Shown here in pieces: positions 52,075 through 59,418 of a stretch of DNA of 64,000 nucleotides (its first letter is position 1; each line of letters begins with the position of its first letter). The position numbers and the translations under genes were made by a program. This stretch comes from CAG-791 sp045130475 (GTDB lineage: Bacteria > Bacillota > Clostridia > Lachnospirales > Lachnospiraceae), in the NCBI GenBank assembly GCA_045130475.1, contig JBGUPU010000044.1, positions 1 through 64,000 on the forward strand. Reading direction: 5' to 3'. The notes beneath the pieces were generated by a model. It ran no database searches, had not been told where the DNA came from, and worked only from the letters and a program-made list of their open reading frames with translations.

Positions 52075-52103
52075 AGTATATGACCACAGGCAGGGAAAGT
52101 CAA
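52075..52103 (-). promoter_or_regulatory. malY-thiD promoter
   Basis: The minus strand has TTGACT (52103-52098), a 17-bp spacer and TATACT (52080-52075), close to consensus. The transcript should begin near 52068, giving a leader of only about 36 nt. Confidence 0.75.
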
Positions 52104-52140
52104 AGAAGCTTCTGCACAAGCGCCTTCTGTCACATCCCTC

Positions 52141-52169
52141 TTGCATTCACATATTTCGGGCACTAAAAT
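52141..52169 (+). promoter_or_regulatory. coaX promoter
   Basis: TTGCAT (52141-52146), a 17-bp spacer and TAAAAT (52164-52169), the same boxes as before pfkA. The leader to the start codon is about 190 nt and contains GC-rich self-complementary parts; no riboswitch class is recognised. Confidence 0.6.
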
Positions 52170-52366
52170 AAAAAGGAGCAGTCCCCGGTTCCGGGAGGAG
52201 GGCGGCGAGGTGTTCTGCCTGGTGCAGAGTGCCGGACTGTCCGGCCGGTATTCAGAGCAAAATGATAAGAGAAGGGTTGATATACGCGGCCGCCGGGGCG
52301 TCGTTTCAGGGTTCATTCCCGGAGAGATCAGGTTTTCGGTTTGATAGAAAAAAGAAGGAGGCACTC

Positions 52367-53170
52367 ATGATTCTGGCAATCGACACCGGCAATACCCACA
52401 CTGTGATCGGATGCATGGATATGGAAGGAGAAATCGCCCACATCATGCGGATCGAGAGTAATCCGTACAAAACAGAACACGAGTATGCCGCCAACATGAA
52501 GCTCATCCTCGAGCTGAACGGCGTCAACCTGCATAAGATCGAGGGTGCCGTGATCTCATCTGTCGTCCCTCCGCTGACCGTCGTACTCAAGAAGGCCGTA
52601 AAGATCATCACGGGAGTAGACGCGCTGGTCGTCGGCGCCGGAATCAAGACCGGCCTTCCGATCATGATCGACGATCCCGGCACGATCGCCGCGGATCTGG
52701 TGGCCACGGCTGTCGCGGCCAAGGAATACTATCCCCTCCCCTGCATCATCATCGATATGGGCACGGCGACCACTGTGACGGTCGTGGACCAGAAAGGCCG
52801 CTACATCGGCGGAGCGATCCTTCCGGGTGTGTCCCTCTCCATGGACGCCCTGACCAGGGGCACTTCTCTTCTGCCCAGGATCGAGATCCTCCCTCCCAAC
52901 AAGGTCATCGCCACCAATACGGTCGAATGCATGAAGGCGGGCATTATTTTCGGTTCTGCCGGCGCGATCGACGGCGTCCTGGACCGCTTCACGGAATCTC
53001 TGCAGGCAACCGGCGATGAAGAGTGGAGCATCGTGGCTACAGGCGGACTGGCCGCCACCATCTGCCCCAGCTGCAGACACAAGATCACGATCGATGACAA
53101 CCTCCTGCTCAAAGGACTGCGCATCATCTGGGAGAAAAACCGCGGAAGCCGCAGGAAATCAAGATCGTAA
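52367..53170 (+). CDS. coaX: Type III pantothenate kinase
   Basis: This 267-residue ASKHA-fold enzyme phosphorylates pantothenate, the first step of coenzyme A synthesis. The phosphate loop DTGNTHTVIG (about 6-15) and the GTATTVTVVD motif (about 132-141) with IGGAILPG are clear. GGAGG five bases before ATG supports the start at 52367; the longer reading would add 46 residues of leader. A basic C-terminal tail is slightly longer than usual. It is a single-gene transcript with a terminator at 53208-53278. Confidence 0.95.
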   Translation: MILAIDTGNTHTVIGCMDMEGEIAHIMRIESNPYKTEHEYAANMKLILELNGVNLHKIEGAVISSVVPPLTVVLKKAVKIITGVDALVVGAGIKTGLPIMIDDPGTIAADLVATAVAAKEYYPLPCIIIDMGTATTVTVVDQKGRYIGGAILPGVSLSMDALTRGTSLLPRIEILPPNKVIATNTVECMKAGIIFGSAGAIDGVLDRFTESLQATGDEEWSIVATGGLAATICPSCRHKITIDDNLLLKGLRIIWEKNRGSRRKSRS

Positions 53171-53207
53171 CGAACTTAACAGGATCTGCCTGCAGGTCCT
53201 GCCGGAC

Positions 53208-53278
53208 AAAAAACTGCCGGTTCCCCGGGAGCATGTCAGAAGACATGTCACCGGAGAGCCGGCAGTTTTCATTTTTTT
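53208..53278. terminator. Bidirectional coaX/alpha-galactosidase terminator
   Basis: Arms near 53210-53220 and 53258-53269 (AAAACTGCCGG with CCGGCAGTTTT) form the outer stem with a T-run on the right and A-run on the left. An inner stem (GACATGTC region) adds stability. It can end both convergent transcripts. Confidence 0.85.
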
Positions 53279-53360
53279 ATCGGACAAGGCCTGCGGGCAG
53301 GTTTTATATGCCGTTCATGCGGCCCTGCAGTGCATGGCCTTTTCTTTTCTACTGATCTCC

Positions 53361-55628
53361 TCAGATTTCCGACAGATAGATGATGGCGGAGCGGAAATCT
53401 CCCCAGAAATCGGGCATGGGAAGTCCCGCATACATAAGGGCATCGCCGCGCATCCTTGTGCGGGGGCCGACAGGAAGGATCATGGTCTTGTCATCCTCGG
53501 GGGCAATGTCGCCGGTCTGGTCGACGATCACGGCATATTCTTTGTCGGGATCAAGACCGGGGATCCGAAGGATCCGGCTTCGGTCTTCGGGGACCTTGAG
53601 CACCTGGACATAGGTGATGAGGGCTTCTGTCCTGTCTTTGGATACGACACAGTAGCTGTCAAACAGGTGGTTTTCGCGGTAGGAAGCGATCCGGTAATAA
53701 TCGCCTCTGCGGATCAGGTCATTGTATTTATGATAGAGCGCGATCTGGTGAGGGATCTGCGCTATATCCTGCTCGCTGAGCTTTGTGATATCCAGCTCAT
53801 AGCCGAAAGTGCCTGCCAGAGCGACGTTTCCGCGGGTCTCAAAGCTGGTGCAGCGTCCCACCACATGGTTGGGTGTGACGGAGACATGCGCGCCCATGGT
53901 CGAGAGCGGATAGATCAGGGATGTGCCTTCCTGGATCATGAGGCGTTCCACGGCATCCGTGTCATCCGAGCACCAGATCTGGGGGCTGTAATAGAGCATG
54001 CCGGGATCAAAGCGGGCGCCGCCGCCGGAGCAGTTCTCCAGCAGGAGGTAAGGGAAATCCTTAGTCAGCCGGTCCTGCATCTCATAGAGGCCCAGCACAT
54101 AGCGGTGGCAGAGTTCATCCTGATCCTGTGCGCCGAGGCTGGCACTGCCGAAATCGGTCAGGGTCCGGTTCATATCCCATTTGACATACTCGATATTTGC
54201 GCTGCGAAGGACGGCGGCGACCATGTCATAGACTGTGTCGCGGACTTCCTTGCGGGAGAGGTCGAGCACATACTGATTGCGCAGCTGGATGGGCTCGCGT
54301 CCGGGGATGCGGATCGCCCAGTCCGGATGCGCCCGGTAGAGGTCGGAATCCGGCGAGATCATCTCGGGCTCAAACCAGATGCCGAACTTCATGCCCAGAT
54401 CATTGACCTGGTCGACAAGCTTTTTGAGGCCGCCCTTGATCTTGTTCTCATTGACAAACCAGTCGCCAAGACCGGAGACGTCCAGGTCGCGTTTGCCGAA
54501 CCATCCGTCATCCATGACCAGCATCTCGATGCCGCACTTTTTCGCGTCGCGGGCGATATCCAGCAGTTTGGTCTCATCAAAGTCAAAATAGGTCGCCTCC
54601 CAGTTGTTGATGAGGATGGGACGCTTTTTGTCTTTCCAGACGCCGCGGATCAGGTGATTTCTGTAGAGATCATGGAATGTGTGAGACATTCCGTTGAGAC
54701 CCCTGCCGGAAAAGACCATGACGCCCTCGGGGGCCTGGAAGCTCTCTCCGGGCTGCAGCGTAAAGGCAAAGCGGTCGGGATTGATGCCCAGTGTGACGCG
54801 AATGGCATCATAGGCATCGCGCTCAACCTGTCCGCGGAAATTGCCGGAGTAGATCAGATGGAATCCATAAACTTCTCCGTCGTGCCAGGTTGCGGCCGGC
54901 GACACCAGCCCCAGGAAAGCCTGTTCGTGGTGGGAAGTCTCGCCGCGGTTGGAGCAGACGCCCTGGAATCCGTATCCGATATCGCGGAAATTCATATGAC
55001 GCTCGCGGACCCACATGCCGTCCAGGGTCAGCAGACGGTAGGGCTTCTGGTTCATGTCCGCACAATCCATATCCAGGGACAGGGACAGAGCCTTTTCAAG
55101 ACGGACAGACTCGGTTCCGTCGTTGATGACACGCATACTGCGCATGACGGCGTCCGTATCCGAGAAGACGGAATAGGTCAGAAGGAAGCGGACATGCAGG
55201 ACCGGATCTTCCATGGTGATCTCAAGAGACATGGTATCCTCTTCATGACCGAAGGTGGCCGGAAGCCCCTCAAGACGCTCCTTGCCGCGGAAGATACGAT
55301 GGGAGACATAGTAGGGCTGAAGCGCTGTGTGGCCGCCCTGCGTGCGGATCGTAACGGCTCCGTCGCGATGATCGCCTGTCAGCTCGCCCGGAAGTTCATG
55401 CTTCATGCATGCCAGAACCTTGCCGCGCTCGCCGTTATTGGAGGAGGGCAGGAAAGGATTTTCCATATGCCGCAGCAGATAGCGCAGATCGCAGTCCCCT
55501 ACACGTCTTCCGAAATACACATGCTCCAGGAACTTTTCGTCGTCCATGACAGCCATCACATAGCTGGTGTGTGCCGTATCAATCTTAAAAATTCTTTCCT
55601 TTTCCAGAAACTGAATATTCATTTTCAC
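53361..55628 (-). CDS. GH36 alpha-galactosidase
   Basis: The 755-residue enzyme releases alpha-galactose from raffinose, stachyose or melibiose. An N-terminal beta-sandwich (about 1-310) precedes the catalytic barrel with the nucleophile in YVKWDMNRT (about 482) and the acid/base in CSDDTDA (about 554), then a C-terminal domain. No signal peptide is present, so substrate is imported. The start is GTG at 55628, six bases after GGGG, or ATG at 55622. It is alone, ending at a shared terminator. With GH32 and the ABC importer at 30.5-35.2 kb it would allow complete use of raffinose-family sugars. Confidence 0.94.
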   Translation of the reverse strand: MKMNIQFLEKERIFKIDTAHTSYVMAVMDDEKFLEHVYFGRRVGDCDLRYLLRHMENPFLPSSNNGERGKVLACMKHELPGELTGDHRDGAVTIRTQGGHTALQPYYVSHRIFRGKERLEGLPATFGHEEDTMSLEITMEDPVLHVRFLLTYSVFSDTDAVMRSMRVINDGTESVRLEKALSLSLDMDCADMNQKPYRLLTLDGMWVRERHMNFRDIGYGFQGVCSNRGETSHHEQAFLGLVSPAATWHDGEVYGFHLIYSGNFRGQVERDAYDAIRVTLGINPDRFAFTLQPGESFQAPEGVMVFSGRGLNGMSHTFHDLYRNHLIRGVWKDKKRPILINNWEATYFDFDETKLLDIARDAKKCGIEMLVMDDGWFGKRDLDVSGLGDWFVNENKIKGGLKKLVDQVNDLGMKFGIWFEPEMISPDSDLYRAHPDWAIRIPGREPIQLRNQYVLDLSRKEVRDTVYDMVAAVLRSANIEYVKWDMNRTLTDFGSASLGAQDQDELCHRYVLGLYEMQDRLTKDFPYLLLENCSGGGARFDPGMLYYSPQIWCSDDTDAVERLMIQEGTSLIYPLSTMGAHVSVTPNHVVGRCTSFETRGNVALAGTFGYELDITKLSEQDIAQIPHQIALYHKYNDLIRRGDYYRIASYRENHLFDSYCVVSKDRTEALITYVQVLKVPEDRSRILRIPGLDPDKEYAVIVDQTGDIAPEDDKTMILPVGPRTRMRGDALMYAGLPMPDFWGDFRSAIIYLSEI

Positions 55629-55804
55629 TGCTTTCCCCTGATTTTTTTAACTCTGAACGATATAGATATTACGTTACGATTTATACACATTCTCAATGAT
55701 AGGTGTTTCTTTTTCAATGCAAGAATGTGCCGTACATATGTCAAAATGAAAAGAGCGAAACAATCTCTCTTTGTTTTTGCCAATTGTTTAGAAGAACCCG
55801 GGAA

Positions 55805-55847
55805 AATCAAAAAAGCCCGGCCTTATGTTGTATACTGCCGGGCTTTC
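55805..55847 (-). terminator. Mrp-type ATPase terminator
   Basis: A 10-bp stem AAAGCCCGGC/GCCGGGCTTT (55812-55821 with 55837-55846), a 15-nt loop and a T-run on the minus strand, about 40 bp after the stop codon. Confidence 0.85.
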
Positions 55848-55884
55848 TTCTGGTTGTCTTCTGTTATTGAATGTCAGCAGCAGC

Positions 55885-56703
55885 TCAGATTTTGGGAAGC
55901 ACTTCCGCCAGACCGTTCATGAAGTCTCCGGCGTAGTACTCGATCTTGCCTGTGTCACAGGCTGCTGTCATGGCGGCATCGATCGGGATGCGTGCAACTA
56001 CAGGGATGCCTTCCCCGGCGGCAGACTCCTCGACATGGCTCTTTCCAAACATATGGATCTCTTCGCCGCAGTGAGGACATTTGATATAACTCATGTTTTC
56101 AATGATGCCGAGGATCGGGACATCCATCATTTTGGCCATACCCACGGCCTTTTTGACGATCATGCTGACCAGATCCTGCGGGGTTGTGACGATCAGAATG
56201 CCGTCCACAGGCAGGGACTGGAAAACCGTCAGCGGAACATCGCCGGTTCCCGGAGGCATGTCGACAAACATATAGTCAATATCACCCCAGGCGACATCTG
56301 TCCAGAACTGCTTGAGGGCGCCGGTGATCACGGGGCTTCTCCAGATAACGGGCTGTTCTTCGTTTTCCATCAGAAGGTTCATGGACATGACCTTGATGCC
56401 GGTGATGGATGTCGCAGGGAAGATGGTCGTCTCGTTGGCGGACAGATCATAGGGAGTCACGCCGAACATTCTGGGAATACTGGGGCCGGTGATGTCCGCA
56501 TCCAGGATACCTACGGAATGACCCTGGCGGCTTGCCCAGAGGGCGCTCATGGCTGTGACGGAGGATTTGCCGACACCGCCCTTGCCGCTGACGACTGCGA
56601 TCATCTTTTTTACATGTGTGCCCGGATTGGGATCGACCTTGAAATTCGGCTGGGGCGGAGCCATCTTGCCGGTGTTTGTCTTAGGGGTGTTATCATTGCT
56701 CAT
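55885..56703 (-). CDS. Mrp/NBP35-family Fe-S carrier ATPase
   Basis: The 272-residue P-loop ATPase assembles and hands over iron-sulfur clusters. The deviant Walker A is GKGGVGKSS (about 40-48), the switch region has DADITGPSIPRMFG, and the MFVDMPPGTGD motif and the cluster-binding CPHC pair (about 215-218) are intact. A Pro/Asn-rich N-terminal stretch precedes the domain. The start at 56703 follows AGGA; a longer reading to 56760 adds 19 residues that lack a ribosome site. It is a single-gene unit with promoter 56763-56791. Confidence 0.92.
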   Translation of the reverse strand: MSNDNTPKTNTGKMAPPQPNFKVDPNPGTHVKKMIAVVSGKGGVGKSSVTAMSALWASRQGHSVGILDADITGPSIPRMFGVTPYDLSANETTIFPATSITGIKVMSMNLLMENEEQPVIWRSPVITGALKQFWTDVAWGDIDYMFVDMPPGTGDVPLTVFQSLPVDGILIVTTPQDLVSMIVKKAVGMAKMMDVPILGIIENMSYIKCPHCGEEIHMFGKSHVEESAAGEGIPVVARIPIDAAMTAACDTGKIEYYAGDFMNGLAEVLPKI

Positions 56704-56762
56704 TCTATTCCTGCTCCTTTCCGTTTTGCGGTACCATTGTGGTGATGAGTCCGCAGACATTA

Positions 56763-56791
56763 ATCATACCTTTTCAATATGGATTTTTCAA
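56763..56791 (-). promoter_or_regulatory. Mrp-type ATPase promoter
   Basis: The minus strand has TTGAAA (56791-56786), a 17-bp spacer and TATGAT (56768-56763), about 60 bp before the start. Confidence 0.65.
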
Positions 56792-56842
56792 CTCCAATAC
56801 AGGATTTGCTGTGTTCGGGTTTCCGACCGCCGGCAGAAAACC

Positions 56843-56890
56843 GCAAAAGAATGTCCCGGTAAAAGACTGTTTCGGCAAAAGACTGTCTGT
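56843..56890. repeat. Three tandem 16-bp repeats
   Basis: Units GCAAAAGAATGTCCCG, GTAAAAGACTGTTTCG and GCAAAAGACTGTCTGT follow each other (56843-56858, 56859-56874, 56875-56890). They lie between two divergent promoters, just upstream of the NYN gene promoter, so they could also be binding sites. Confidence 0.7.
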
Positions 56891-56900
56891 ACCTGCAACA

Positions 56901-56929
56901 TTGTCACTCTTCCGCAAAAATGTTAAGAT
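56901..56929 (+). promoter_or_regulatory. NYN-LOTUS gene promoter
   Basis: TTGTCA (56901-56906), a 17-bp spacer and TAAGAT (56924-56929) on the plus strand, about 92 bp before the start codon. Confidence 0.6.
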
Positions 56930-57021
56930 GAATGTCGGATGAGAGCATATGCCGGCGGTCTGCCGGAGCAGAGAATCCCGCACTGCCCGCCGCAGCGTGC
57001 AGAGGCTGAAAGGATAAAAAA

Positions 57022-58254
57022 ATGGATGACATCAATATCGCTATGTTGATCGATGCTGACAATGTCAGTGCAAAATATATTCCCGGGATCCTGAGCGAAC
57101 TTTCCAAGTTCGGCAAGATCACTGTGCGCCGCATGTACGGGGACTGGTCGCAGGATCGTCTTCATTCCTGGCTGAGCCGGGCGTCCGGTTATTCCCTTAC
57201 CCCGGTGATGCAGCCCAACAACACACCGGGCAAAAATGCCTCCGACATCGGTCTGATCATCGATGCAATGGATATTCTGTATACAGGCGATGTGCAGGGC
57301 TTCTGCATCGTCTCAAGTGACGGTGATTTCAACAAGCTTGCCACGCGCCTGCGCGAGGCCGGCAAGGTCGTGATCGGTATGGGAGAAAAAAAGACACCGG
57401 AATCCTTCCGTGTCTCCTGTGAACGTTTTATCTTCCTCGAAGTCATCAATGAGAGCGAGAGCGAAGCGGATGATGACGTCGTCACCGTGACGGGCAAACG
57501 GTCCCGCACTTCCCGAAAGAAGAGTTCCGGCGCCCAGCTTCCGGTACCCGCAGGCTATTACGGAAACAATACCGCCCCGGGCAGAGGCAGCACAGGCAGC
57601 GGCTCCGGTTCGGATTCCGGGAGCAGAAAGCGCAGATCAAGTGCTGCAGCAGGCACAAATACCGATGCCGGATACTCTTATGGCTCTTCCGGGAGCTCTT
57701 CCTCCTACGGCTCTTCCGCCTATAGCGGCAGCGGGGATTCCTATGTCTATGACGGCTCGGGCGGATACGGGATCGACCAGGAGACGGTCAGCGATGAACA
57801 GCTTTTCACGCCTCCCGAGACCATCGAAGCCACGATCGTCAAAATGATCGAGGACAACAACGCTGAGGGCAAGGAAACCGGACTGGGAGAAATCGGTTCG
57901 CGCCTGGTCAAGATCTTTCCGGATTTTGACATCCGCAACTACCACTACAGCAAGCTCTCCGAATTCCTCAAGGATCTCCCCTCCCTCTCTGTCGAAAACC
58001 GGGACAGCGCTGTCTGGGTATCTCTGAGCAGCTCGCCGGACTCCGACATCGAGAGCCAGATCCTGAAGATCTTCGAAAATCATCACACTGACGACATATA
58101 CATTACAACCCTGAAAAAAGAGCTGGAGGAGATGAATGACAAGCTGGATGCCACGATCCGCAAAAGCGGTGTGACCCGCTTCTCCGTCTACCTCAACCGC
58201 ATGATCCCCTCTGTCCAGGTCAATGGAAGACACGTCATGCTCCGCAAAGACTGA
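57022..58254 (+). CDS. NYN-domain nuclease-like protein with LOTUS (OST-HTH) domains
   Basis: A 410-residue protein. Residues 1-140 form a NYN/PIN-like fold (LabA/DUF88 group) with conserved acidic residues Asp11 and Asp13 (LIDADN), Asp75 and Asp81 (SDIGLIIDAMD) and Asp100/Asp102 (SSDGDF) that would hold metal for RNA cleavage. A Ser/Gly/Tyr-rich low-complexity linker spans about 150-255. Residues about 268-335 form an OST-HTH domain (VKMIEDNN, LGEIGSRLVKIFPDFD), and about 345-410 a second, weaker one. The architecture parallels RNA-binding regulators such as MARF1 in animals; the bacterial role is unknown. It is alone with its own promoter and terminator. Confidence 0.88.
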   Translation: MDDINIAMLIDADNVSAKYIPGILSELSKFGKITVRRMYGDWSQDRLHSWLSRASGYSLTPVMQPNNTPGKNASDIGLIIDAMDILYTGDVQGFCIVSSDGDFNKLATRLREAGKVVIGMGEKKTPESFRVSCERFIFLEVINESESEADDDVVTVTGKRSRTSRKKSSGAQLPVPAGYYGNNTAPGRGSTGSGSGSDSGSRKRRSSAAAGTNTDAGYSYGSSGSSSSYGSSAYSGSGDSYVYDGSGGYGIDQETVSDEQLFTPPETIEATIVKMIEDNNAEGKETGLGEIGSRLVKIFPDFDIRNYHYSKLSEFLKDLPSLSVENRDSAVWVSLSSSPDSDIESQILKIFENHHTDDIYITTLKKELEEMNDKLDATIRKSGVTRFSVYLNRMIPSVQVNGRHVMLRKD

Positions 58255-58263
58255 AACAAATAT

Positions 58264-58291
58264 GCCCCCGCCGGTCAGGATCGGCGGGGGC
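58264..58291. terminator. NYN-LOTUS gene terminator
   Basis: A perfect 10-bp stem GCCCCCGCCG with its complement (58264-58273 with 58282-58291), an 8-nt loop, then a T-rich tail. It may serve both convergent genes. Confidence 0.85.
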
Positions 58292-58317
58292 TTGTGTATT
58301 TGTATTTGTTCCTGTCA

Positions 58318-59373
58318 TCACATCAGGGGGATATCCTGCGCGTGCAGGAATCGCTCGACGCGGGCCCAGTAGGTCTCGGGATCAATAACGACGGACTGGA
58401 CATGAGCGGCCTCGGGGATCCAGAGGAAGGCCTTGGTGCAGGAGGCTGCCTTATAGAGGGCCGGCATCATCCGGGGCGGCACAAAGGTATCTGCCTGCCC
58501 ATGGATGAAGAGAGTGGGCGTCCTGGAAGCCGCCACCGCCCGGACAGGTGCCGCCTTGGCAATATCATAGCCTGCGCGCACAAGGGCTACTGCCCGCACT
58601 GCTTCCAGCATAACGGGTGCCGGGATCACCGCCTCGTCCAGACTGCTGTACACAGAAGACAGGACTTCCATGGCGGAGGTATAGGCGGAATCGGAGATTG
58701 CCGCCGCGACCTGTCCGGGCAGACTGAGACCGGTTGTCATGAGCACTGTGGCCGCTCCCATGGAGATCCCGTGCAGGATGATGGTCGCAGAAGGATCTTT
58801 TTCCAGGATCCAGTCGATCCAGCGCAGCAGGTCCCGGCTGTCATCATATCCCATGCCCACATAATCGCCGTCGCTCCTGCCGTGGCCGCGCAGATCCGGC
58901 AGCAGAACGTTCATTCCGTAGCGGTCGTGATAGACAGACGCATACAGTCCCATAATGTCTGATTCACAGGCGTAGCCGTGCACGCAGACGGCAAAGCGAT
59001 GTTCCGCAGTCTCCTTTTCATCCGCGGGTATATAATTGCCGTGCAGATGCAGGCCGTCATCGGCACGGATGTAGACATCCTCGCGCAGGGGATGGCTCTT
59101 CATCCACCTGCTGCCTGCCACATAATCCTTTTCCAAAGGCTCTGCATCATGACGTGGATCACGTTTTTTCGGTGTCAGGGCAAATTTGTAGAAATGTCCC
59201 GCCGCGCCGATCAAAGCGCCTGTGCCTGCACAGGCACCGGTAAATAAGATCAGGCCTGCCGCATCGCGCAGACCCCTGCCGATTCTTGATGTCATATCCT
59301 GTCTGTTCTCTTCCTTCCCGGCTTTGTCTTTACTGCTGCCGTTTTCCTTGTGATTCCTGCCTTTACTCTTCAT
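58318..59373 (-). CDS. Membrane-anchored alpha/beta hydrolase
   Basis: A 351-residue protein with a charged cytosolic N terminus (1-35), one hydrophobic segment (about 38-62), and an alpha/beta-hydrolase domain. Expected catalytic residues are the Ser in HGISMGA (about 199-205), the Asp in HGQAD (about 294-298) and a His in PEAAHV (about 322-327); LLPDLRGHGRSDG supplies the cap-side motif. Family members of this layout are esterases or lipases of the cell envelope. It lies 45 bp after the kinase-like gene, likely in one transcript. Confidence 0.88.
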   Translation of the reverse strand: MKSKGRNHKENGSSKDKAGKEENRQDMTSRIGRGLRDAAGLILFTGACAGTGALIGAAGHFYKFALTPKKRDPRHDAEPLEKDYVAGSRWMKSHPLREDVYIRADDGLHLHGNYIPADEKETAEHRFAVCVHGYACESDIMGLYASVYHDRYGMNVLLPDLRGHGRSDGDYVGMGYDDSRDLLRWIDWILEKDPSATIILHGISMGAATVLMTTGLSLPGQVAAAISDSAYTSAMEVLSSVYSSLDEAVIPAPVMLEAVRAVALVRAGYDIAKAAPVRAVAASRTPTLFIHGQADTFVPPRMMPALYKAASCTKAFLWIPEAAHVQSVVIDPETYWARVERFLHAQDIPLM

Positions 59374-59418
59374 AGGTCTTTACTCCGCGCTTTTTCCGGT
59401 GCTTTCTTTCCTGAACGG

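Noticed and set aside
50779..52100. TPP riboswitch before thiD
   Set aside because: thiD starts 15 bp after the malY-like gene and the operon leader is about 36 nt, so there is no room.
55625..55810. 61-codon minus-strand ORF upstream of alpha-galactosidase
   Set aside because: The A/T-rich segment has codon use unlike its neighbours and ends within the start region of the enzyme gene, so it is more likely a leader.
53016..55922. 968-codon plus-strand ORF across coaX and alpha-galactosidase
   Set aside because: It crosses a strong terminator and is antisense to a gene with intact catalytic motifs.
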